Positions 58,832 to 64,000 of a DNA stretch of 64,000 nt are shown here, piece after piece. Where the stretch lies: contig CAMYVB010000001.1 of assembly GCA_947302175.1 (NCBI GenBank), positions 62,001-126,000 of the forward strand. The letters run 5' to 3'. This DNA is from an uncultured Bacteroidales bacterium. GTDB taxonomy: Bacteria; Bacteroidota; Bacteroidia; Bacteroidales; UBA932. The notes beneath the pieces are model-generated. The model was not told where the DNA came from, ran no database searches, and worked only from the letters and a program-made list of their open reading frames with translations. The first letter of the stretch is position 1; the number at the start of each line of letters is the position of its first letter. A program made the translations under genes and the position numbers.

Positions 58832-59955
58832 TTGTCTATGCTTTGGGCGAATTGGAGGAGGGAAGTGCAAAAACCGGCCCAAGACAGGCGGTACTTTTCC
58901 TCGCTGATGGAGGACTTCAGGGAGGATTGGAGCTCGGGGGAAGCGAAGTATTCCAGGACGGCATCCCTTATGAGCGAGGGCTCGGGAGCGGGAGCGACAA
59001 GGCCTGAGCCCCTTTCGCCTACCGTTTCCCTCAGGCCTCCGACATCGGTCACTACAACGGGGACGCCGAAATTGACTGCCGTGGCGCTGATGCCGCTCTG
59101 GGTGGCGCTGCGGTAGGGGAGGACTGCGAGGTCAGCCGCGCTGAAATAAACCTTGACTTCCTCGTCGGGGATATAGCGGTTGAATACCTTTATGCGCTCC
59201 TTGCCGGGCAGGCTGTCAATGATGGCCTGGTACTCGTCGAAAGGACCGTAGGACTCGCCGGCTATGATGAGCTGGTAGTCCTCGGGAAGCTCGCGGAAGG
59301 CCTCGAGAAGTATGTCAAGCCCCTTGTACTTGCGAATGAGACCAAAGAACAAGAGGTTCTTGCGGCCGGGAGCGAGCCCGAGGCGCTTCTCTGCATCTTC
59401 GCGGGGTATGGACTCTCCGAAATGGTCGTATACGGGGTGGGGGATGACGGTGTGGGGAAGGCCTGTGCCCAGGCTCAGGAGGTCGCCGTCCACCTCGGCG
59501 CTCATCGAGACGCAGCCGCTGGCTCCGGAAAGGAAATAGCGGGTCAGGGGCTTATCGAAAAAGTGCTGCTCGTGGGGGATGACGTTGTCAAGAATGGGGA
59601 TGACCTTGCAGCTGCCTTTGAGGCGGCGGGACACGTATCCGAGCGACGGGGCGAAATACGACATCCAGTATTTCATTATGAGGATGTCGGGCTGGAAGGC
59701 GCGTATGGCACGCGCTGCAGCGGGATAGCTCAGGGGATTGGACGTGTCGAGCACGGGGATGGCGCCCACGTCGGCGACATTGTCGTCAGGACCTACTTTC
59801 TGCGTCTTGCCGGGGAAAAGGAAGTCGGGATACTGGCGCTTGAACGTGAAGGCCTGTACAGTATGCGACTTTCCCAGTTCGCCAAGAAGCCTGGCATTGA
59901 ACTGGGAAATGCCCCCCCTGAAGGGGTAAAAAGTGGATAGGTATGCTATTCGCAA
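58828..59955 (-). CDS. Family 4 glycosyltransferase
   Basis: 375-residue GT-B enzyme, cytoplasmic or peripheral. It starts MRIAYLSTFYPFRGGISQFNARL, where a TTG at 59955 is the only sensible start (no ATG nearby); the Gly-Gly-rich acceptor loop is typical. The C-terminal half has NLLFFGLIRKYKGLDILLEAF and LPYRSATQSGISATAVNFGVPVVVTDVGGLRETV, where the EX7E motif appears degenerate. Substrates unknown; envelope glycan or glycolipid synthesis is likely. Nine bases after the OmpH gene and overlapping the LysM gene by four. Confidence 0.86.
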   Translation of the reverse strand: MRIAYLSTFYPFRGGISQFNARLLGELGKSHTVQAFTFKRQYPDFLFPGKTQKVGPDDNVADVGAIPVLDTSNPLSYPAAARAIRAFQPDILIMKYWMSYFAPSLGYVSRRLKGSCKVIPILDNVIPHEQHFFDKPLTRYFLSGASGCVSMSAEVDGDLLSLGTGLPHTVIPHPVYDHFGESIPREDAEKRLGLAPGRKNLLFFGLIRKYKGLDILLEAFRELPEDYQLIIAGESYGPFDEYQAIIDSLPGKERIKVFNRYIPDEEVKVYFSAADLAVLPYRSATQSGISATAVNFGVPVVVTDVGGLRETVGERGSGLVAPAPEPSLIRDAVLEYFASPELQSSLKSSISEEKYRLSWAGFCTSLLQFAQSIDK

Positions 59956-59964
59956 ACCGGAAAA

Positions 59965-60582
59965 CTATTTCTTGTCGGATTTTGCCTTTTCCTTCACATA
60001 GGCCTCGTTGAGACCGTCGATGATGGCCTGGGTGATGTCGAGCTCTTCGACACCGAAGACCACGGGAGCGGGAAGGACGTCACCCTGGGTGGTGAGGACG
60101 AGGGAGTAACCCTTCTCAGTGGCATACTCGTCGACGAAGGTCTTTATGGCGTCGGCGATCTGGTTCATCATGACCGACTGCTCTTCGGCGATTTCCTGCT
60201 GCTTCTGGGCGGCATAGTTCTGGAAGTCGTTCTGCTGCTTCTGGAGCTTCTGGCTCTGGGCTTCGGCGACGCTCCTCGTCAGGAGGCCCTTGTCGATCTT
60301 CTCCTGGAAGGCGTTGACGTCCTTCTGGAGCTTGTTGCCGCGGCGGTTCACTTCCTCGGAGATGCTGTTGACCTTGGTCTCGACGATGCTGCGAAGGTCG
60401 TTGGCCATGTCGTATTCGCTGGTGACGGTGTCGAGGTTGAAGAAAACGATGGCGCCTTTGGCGGGGGCTGCGGCGTCGTTATTTTCGTTTTCATTGTTGC
60501 CGGTGGACTGCTGGCAGGAGATTGCAAGAACGGCGGCGCCGAGGATGGCGGCGATGCCGGAGATGATGGTAGATTTTTTCAT
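59965..60582 (-). CDS. OmpH/Skp family periplasmic chaperone (possible lipoprotein)
   Basis: 205 residues. The signal peptide is followed by Cys23 (AISCQQ), so lipidation is possible though the lipobox is imperfect; relatives are usually soluble. The rest is a long helical, Lys/Gln/Glu-rich coiled coil (about 85-150, e.g. VNRRGNKLQKDVNAFQEKI) between beta segments IVFFNLDTVTSEYDM and YSLVLTTQGDVLP, the OmpH/Skp layout. It holds unfolded outer-membrane proteins for BamA, whose gene is 2.4 kb away on the other strand. Promoter at 60624-60655. It starts the OmpH-GT4-LysM operon. Confidence 0.9.
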   Translation of the reverse strand: MKKSTIISGIAAILGAAVLAISCQQSTGNNENENNDAAAPAKGAIVFFNLDTVTSEYDMANDLRSIVETKVNSISEEVNRRGNKLQKDVNAFQEKIDKGLLTRSVAEAQSQKLQKQQNDFQNYAAQKQQEIAEEQSVMMNQIADAIKTFVDEYATEKGYSLVLTTQGDVLPAPVVFGVEELDITQAIIDGLNEAYVKEKAKSDKK

Positions 60583-60623
60583 TGTTATCGTTATTTGATT
60601 ATTCTGCGATGTTTTGCAAGATA

Positions 60624-60655
60624 CAAAGGTAGCTAAAAATTTCGTATTTGCGAAA
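60624..60655 (-). promoter_or_regulatory. Promoter for the OmpH operon
   Basis: Minus strand TTTC (60655-60652), 20 bases, TACCTTTG (60631-60624); ATG at 60582. The -33 box lies in the end of pdxJ. Confidence 0.6.
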
Positions 60656-61352
60656 GATATGCCGCTATAGTTTTTTCAAGGCCCATGTATAGGGAGTCGC
60701 TGATGAGGGCGTGGCCTATGGAGACTTCGTCCGTCCAAGGTATGGTCCTGATGAAGTACGAGAGGTTTTCGAGGCTGAGGTCGTGGCCGGCGTTGAGCCC
60801 CAGGCCGCATTCCTTGGCAGCCTTTGCGGCCTCCAGGTAGGGGGCTATGGCCTTTTCGGGCGAGGCGGGGAAATCTGCGGCGTAGTGGGCGGTGTAGAGC
60901 TCCACCCTGTCGGCTCCCACAGCCTTTGCAGCGCGCACCGCAGCGGCGTCCGGCCACACGAAGATGGAGCTCCGTATACCGTTGTCCCTCAGGGTTTTGC
61001 AAATGCCTCTCAGGAAGTCGGCGTTTGCGGCTACGTCCCATCCGGCGTCGGAGGTGATGGCGTCGTGCCCGTCGGGGACGAGGGTCACCTGGTCGGGACG
61101 GACTTCGAGCGCGAGAGCCATGAATTCAGGTATGGGGTTGCCCTCCATATTGAACTCGGTGCGCACGAGGGGACGTATCTGGCGTACGTCGCTGTAGCGT
61201 ATGTGCCTCTGGTCGGGGCGGGGATGCACGGTGATGCCTTCGGCGCCGAAATCTTCGCAGCGCTGAGCGGCGAGGGCGACGTCGGGCGTATTGCCGCCCC
61301 GGGCATTGCGCAGGGTGGCGATTTTGTTGATGTTAACGCTCAGTCTTGTCAT
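60633..61352 (-). CDS. pdxJ: Pyridoxine 5'-phosphate synthase
   Basis: Ring-closing step of DXP-dependent PLP synthesis. 239 residues, TIM barrel. ATG 61352 (MTRLSVNINKIATLRNARGG) is chosen over TTG 61364. RPDQRHIRYSDV, the catalytic Glu region FNMEGNP, VTLVPDGHDAITSDAGWDV, VELYTAHYA, and LGLNAGHDLSLENL are all family segments. Its -7 element TATTTTTG (61369-61362) is nine bases before the ATG. Divergent from nadK, an order seen often in Bacteroidales. Confidence 0.95.
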   Translation of the reverse strand: MTRLSVNINKIATLRNARGGNTPDVALAAQRCEDFGAEGITVHPRPDQRHIRYSDVRQIRPLVRTEFNMEGNPIPEFMALALEVRPDQVTLVPDGHDAITSDAGWDVAANADFLRGICKTLRDNGIRSSIFVWPDAAAVRAAKAVGADRVELYTAHYAADFPASPEKAIAPYLEAAKAAKECGLGLNAGHDLSLENLSYFIRTIPWTDEVSIGHALISDSLYMGLEKTIAAYLSQIRNF

Positions 61353-61361
61353 AAGCAGTGG

Positions 61362-61369
61362 CAAAAATA
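61362..61369 (-). promoter_or_regulatory. -7 element for pdxJ
   Basis: Minus-strand TATTTTTG, nine bases before the ATG at 61352. Confidence 0.45.
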
Positions 61370-61391
61370 TATAATAATTGATAAAAATGCC

Positions 61392-61399
61392 TAACTTTG
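61392..61399 (+). promoter_or_regulatory. -7 element for nadK
   Basis: TAACTTTG, 20 bases before the nadK ATG at 61420; no consensus -33. Confidence 0.45.
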
Positions 61400-61419
61400 G
61401 ACTCTATTTGAGATTAGAG

Positions 61420-62229
61420 ATGAGGATAGCAGTTTACGCAGCAGATTCCCGTTTGAGGGAAGACTCCCGCTACCGCGACATGATTAAGGGACTCGAGCCG
61501 TTCGAGCCCTATTTTGCCGATTCCCCTTCCTCGCTGCGCGAGGGGACGGACTTGATACTCAGCGCCGGCGGCGACGGCACCTATCTCACTGCCGCCGAGA
61601 TGGCCTTCAGGGCCGGCATCCCCGTGCTTGGAGTGAATTTCGGGCGCCTCGGTTTCCTGTCGGACTGCCCGCCCGCCAAGGTGGCGCCCGCGCTGCTCGC
61701 AGGCGAGTATGTCATCGAGGAGAGGGAAGTGCTGAGCTCAGTCACTTCGGACGGCGACGGCGAGCCTTGCTTTGCGCTCAACGAGATTGCACTGACGCGC
61801 ATAGGTCCTTCCATGCTGGGCGTGGACGTGCGCGTAGGGAACGATACGCTCCCGACTTATTGGGCCGACGGCCTGCTCATCGCCACGAGTTCCGGCTCCA
61901 CAGCCTATTCGCTCAGCGTCGGAGGTCCCATATGCACCCCCGACTCCAAGGTGCTGATCATCTCCCCCATAGCGCCGCACAACCTCAATGTGCGTCCGCT
62001 CATCGTGCCTTCCTCCAGCGTCCTCAGCCTGTCCCTGCGCTCCCGCGAGGAGGCGGTCACCCTGTCCCACGACAACCGCCACCTCACCATCAGTCGCGAC
62101 TCCAGCCTTACGGTTTCAGTGGCACAGTTTTCGCTAAAGAGGGTCCGGCTCTTTGAGACCAACTTCATGTCCGCCCTCAGGAGCAAGCTTTTCTGGGGCG
62201 AAGACGCAAGGAACGAATCATTACGGTGA
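61420..62229 (+). CDS. nadK: NAD kinase
   Basis: Makes NADP from NAD and ATP (or polyphosphate). ATG 61420 (MRIAVYAADSRL) is chosen; the upstream in-frame ATG at 61378 lies before the -7 box. 269 residues. Motifs: SAGGDGTYLTAAEM (GGDG), GVNFGRLGFLSD, EIALTRIG, TSSGSTAYSLSVGGPICTPDSK and SPIAPHNLNVRPLI. Co-transcribed with uppS, whose ATG is two bases after its stop. Confidence 0.95.
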   Translation: MRIAVYAADSRLREDSRYRDMIKGLEPFEPYFADSPSSLREGTDLILSAGGDGTYLTAAEMAFRAGIPVLGVNFGRLGFLSDCPPAKVAPALLAGEYVIEEREVLSSVTSDGDGEPCFALNEIALTRIGPSMLGVDVRVGNDTLPTYWADGLLIATSSGSTAYSLSVGGPICTPDSKVLIISPIAPHNLNVRPLIVPSSSVLSLSLRSREEAVTLSHDNRHLTISRDSSLTVSVAQFSLKRVRLFETNFMSALRSKLFWGEDARNESLR

Positions 62230-62231
62230 CG

Positions 62232-62933
62232 ATGGAAAAAGCAATTCCCGCGCACGTGTCCGTCATAATGGACGGCAACGGCAGGTGGGCCCGCCAAAGG
62301 GGCCTCGAACGCATCCAGGGCCATCTGGAGGGCGTGAAAAGTGTCCGCGCATGCACTGAGGAGTGCGTGCGGCTCGGAGTGAAATACCTCTCGGTTTTCG
62401 CATTCTCCGAGGAAAACTGGGGGCGTCCCGCCGCCGAAGTGGAGTTCCTCATGAAGCTCCTCGGCAAGACTATGATTGAAGAGCTCTCCACCCTCATGGA
62501 CAACGGGGTGCGCTTTGTAGTCGTGGGCAACCGCGCCCGCCTCGCCCCTTCGCTCCTCTCCGCCATTGAGGATTTGGAAAACAAGACGGCGAAAAACGAC
62601 GTGCTCACGCTCATAGTCTTCCTTAGCTACAGCGGCAAATGGGATATTCTCCAGGCCGCCCGCCGCCTCGCCGCCGAGCTTGCCGCCGACCCTGGGCGCA
62701 GCGTGGGCGAGCAGGATTTTGCAGCGTACCTTTCCACCGCCGCCTTCCCCGACCCCGACCTTCTTATCCGCACCTCCGGCGAGCAGCGCATCAGCAACTA
62801 TATGCTCTGGCAGACAGCCTATACCGAGTTTTATTTCACCGACGTTTTGTGGCCCGATTTCCGCGAGGAGCATCTCAGGACAGCATTGGAGGAATACGCC
62901 CGCAGGGACCGCCGGTATGGAAAAGTGAAATAA
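62232..62933 (+). CDS. uppS: Isoprenyl transferase (undecaprenyl diphosphate synthase)
   Basis: Cis-prenyltransferase that makes the C55 carrier for peptidoglycan and surface glycans. 233 residues. ATG 62232 is chosen; a GTG at 62226 overlaps the nadK stop. IMDGNGRWARQRGL holds the catalytic Asp14; GHLEGVKSVRAC, FAFSEENWGRP, and DLLIRTSGEQRISNYMLWQTAYTEFYFTDVLWPDF are diagnostic. It precedes bamA by 34 bases, a conserved pairing in Bacteroidota. Confidence 0.96.
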   Translation: MEKAIPAHVSVIMDGNGRWARQRGLERIQGHLEGVKSVRACTEECVRLGVKYLSVFAFSEENWGRPAAEVEFLMKLLGKTMIEELSTLMDNGVRFVVVGNRARLAPSLLSAIEDLENKTAKNDVLTLIVFLSYSGKWDILQAARRLAAELAADPGRSVGEQDFAAYLSTAAFPDPDLLIRTSGEQRISNYMLWQTAYTEFYFTDVLWPDFREEHLRTALEEYARRDRRYGKVK

Positions 62934-62938
62934 TTGAC

Positions 62939-62946
62939 TATATTTG
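62939..62946 (+). promoter_or_regulatory. -7 element for bamA
   Basis: TATATTTG, exact consensus, 21 bases before the ATG at 62968. The -33 position (near 62915) has no TTTG. Confidence 0.5.
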
Positions 62947-62967
62947 CAAATTGATTGAAAGTATCCG

Positions 62968-64000
62968 ATGAACAAGATAAAGTCAGTTTTGGTTCCGTTG
63001 ATGCTGCTTCTGGGCGCCGTGACGTATGCCCAGGACGGCTTCGAAGTGGACTATAACCGCCCCCAAAAATATATACTCGGCGGCGTGTCCGTCGAAGGCA
63101 ACCACTATTTCACAGAGTCCCAGATAGTCCAGTTGACCGGCCTGCAGGAGGGCATGGAAATAACCATCCCCAGCGACGCCCTTTCCTCCATAGTCACGAG
63201 GCTGTGGGGCCAGCGTTTCTTCGAAGACGTGGGCGTGGAGGTGGACCGTTTCAGCGCCGAGCGCGACAGCGTGTACCTCAAAATCTGCATTGAAGAGCGT
63301 CCCAGGGTGTCCAGGTGGACTTTCACCGGCGTCAAGAAGGGAGAGCAGAAGGAACTGCTCGAGCGCCTGCACGTGCGCCGCGGCGGCGAGTTTTCGGACT
63401 ACGTGGCCGAAGCCTCGACCAACGTCATCAAGAAATTCTACGCAGAAAAGGGCTTCCTCAACTGCACGGTCGATATCACTACCGCCCGCGACACCGTGAT
63501 CAAAAACGCAATACGCGTCAATTTCGGAGTCGACAAGGGCCAGAAAATCAAAATCAAGACCATCAATTTCGAGGGCAACGACGACATCAAGGAGTTCAAG
63601 CTCGCCCGCTCGATGAAGAAGACCAAGTCCAACAAGTGGTACAACTTCTTCAACAGCAAGAAATTCGACGAGAAGGAGTACGAAAAGGACAAAAAGAACC
63701 TCATCAGCACCTTCAACGAGGCCGGCTACCGCGACGCCCGCATCATCAAGGACTCCATCTACTACGTTGAGCCCAACCGCCTCGGCATAGACTTCGTCTT
63801 CGACCAGGGCGACAAATATTACTTCAGGGACATCACCTGGACCGGCAACTCCGTCTATTCCACCGACGTGCTGAACCAAATCCTGTCCATCAAGAAGGGT
63901 GACGTGTACGACGTCGTCACCATGGAGAAGCGCCTCAACGGCGGCGGCAAGCAGACCGACTACGACGTCTCGAAGCTCTACCGCGACAACGGCTACCTCT
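62968..64000 (+). CDS. bamA: Outer membrane protein assembly factor BamA (3' truncated)
   Basis: The first 344 codons are in the window, the rest runs off the end. Signal peptide VLVPLMLLLGAVTYAQ, then POTRA domains: GGVSVEGNHYFTESQIVQLTGL (POTRA1), RVSRWTFTGVKKGEQKELLERL (2), KIKIKTINFEGNDDIKEFKLA (3) and YFRDITWTGNSVYSTDVLNQIL (4) are visible. The Lys-rich insert SMKKTKSNKWYNFFNSKKFDEKEYEK within POTRA3 is typical of Bacteroidota BamA. The beta-barrel is beyond the window. Follows uppS, with its own -7 element. Confidence 0.95.
   Translation, partial: MNKIKSVLVPLMLLLGAVTYAQDGFEVDYNRPQKYILGGVSVEGNHYFTESQIVQLTGLQEGMEITIPSDALSSIVTRLWGQRFFEDVGVEVDRFSAERDSVYLKICIEERPRVSRWTFTGVKKGEQKELLERLHVRRGGEFSDYVAEASTNVIKKFYAEKGFLNCTVDITTARDTVIKNAIRVNFGVDKGQKIKIKTINFEGNDDIKEFKLARSMKKTKSNKWYNFFNSKKFDEKEYEKDKKNLISTFNEAGYRDARIIKDSIYYVEPNRLGIDFVFDQGDKYYFRDITWTGNSVYSTDVLNQILSIKKGDVYDVVTMEKRLNGGGKQTDYDVSKLYRDNGYL

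Noticed and set aside
1..64000. tRNA, rRNA, CRISPR array or prophage genes
   Set aside because: Gaps between genes are short and show no tRNA cloverleaf, rRNA segment, regularly spaced repeat or phage structural gene; faint or short RNAs could be missed without a search tool.

Overview
The window reads as a chromosomal segment of a fairly GC-rich member of the Bacteroidota, most likely order Bacteroidales. The evidence is: (i) many genes are preceded by the Bacteroidota sigma-ABfr promoter, TTTG or TTG, about 20 bases, then TAnnTTTG, and Shine-Dalgarno sites are not obvious; (ii) the gene families are typical of the phylum (pRiA4b ORF-3/miaA pair, DUF4783 protein, serC-serA-DUF1015 operon with a lysine-type SerA, LAB_N protein next to an ArnT-like transferase, FucP/GluP-like sugar carrier with a ROK glucokinase, nadK-uppS-bamA); (iii) there are many lipoproteins. 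I cannot name the genus; an uncultured gut or rumen lineage is a guess. No rRNA, tRNA, CRISPR array, prophage, integrase or insertion sequence was recognised. Almost everything is core chromosome.

Layout. 1-4.8 kb: uvrA (5' end outside the window), a uridine-kinase-like enzyme and a convergent dipeptide epimerase. 4.9-13.1 kb: a secreted phospholipase-D-like protein and PBP1C on the minus strand, divergent from a giant alpha-2-macroglobulin lipoprotein. 13.1-20.2 kb: metallo-beta-lactamase-fold hydrolase, two tandem deoxynucleoside kinases, acyl-CoA ligase, sugar carrier, glucokinase, FKBP lipoprotein. 20.2-25.7 kb: miaA and a pRiA4b-like protein (minus), YigZ, then serC-serA-DUF1015. 25.7-36.2 kb: recQ, dnaG, metG, an alginate-lyase-like lipoprotein and an RND/MMPL exporter. 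36.2-42.5 kb: GH3 glycosidase (minus), a sigma-54 activator without a DNA-binding domain, lptB and dnaX (minus). 42.5-47.5 kb: unknown secreted protein, PMM-like HAD lipoprotein, cmk, ispH and a sodium/solute symporter, ending in a strong hairpin. 47.5-56.8 kb: efp and DUF4783 (minus), rlmH, a 1195-residue NtrY-like histidine kinase, a ROK protein, then GT2-LAB_N-ArnT. 56.8-57.4 kb: the only long gene-free stretch, packed with palindromes and repeats. 57.4-64 kb: OmpH/Skp, GT4 and LysM/binding-protein operon plus pdxJ (minus), then nadK, uppS and the start of bamA.

How they work together. Much of the window serves the envelope: PBP1C with alpha-2-macroglobulin (peptidoglycan repair and periplasmic defence), epimerase (peptidoglycan peptide recycling), LptB (LPS transport), UppS (lipid carrier), BamA and OmpH (outer-membrane protein assembly), and GT2-LAB_N-ArnT (probable lipid-carrier sugar transfer to lipid A). 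Other groups serve information processing (UvrA, RecQ, DnaG, DnaX, MetG, MiaA, EF-P, RlmH) and central metabolism (serine, glucose, nucleotides, isoprenoids, pyridoxal phosphate, NADP).

Most worth a second look: the repeat cluster at 56.8-57.4 kb and the related palindrome inside the arnT-like gene; the exported phosphomannomutase-like HAD lipoprotein; promoters lying so close to start codons that the mRNAs should be nearly leaderless; the DUF1015 protein in the serine operon; and the HTH-less sigma-54 activator with a possible NtrY-like partner 10 kb away. I found no clear undescribed defence or mobile system.
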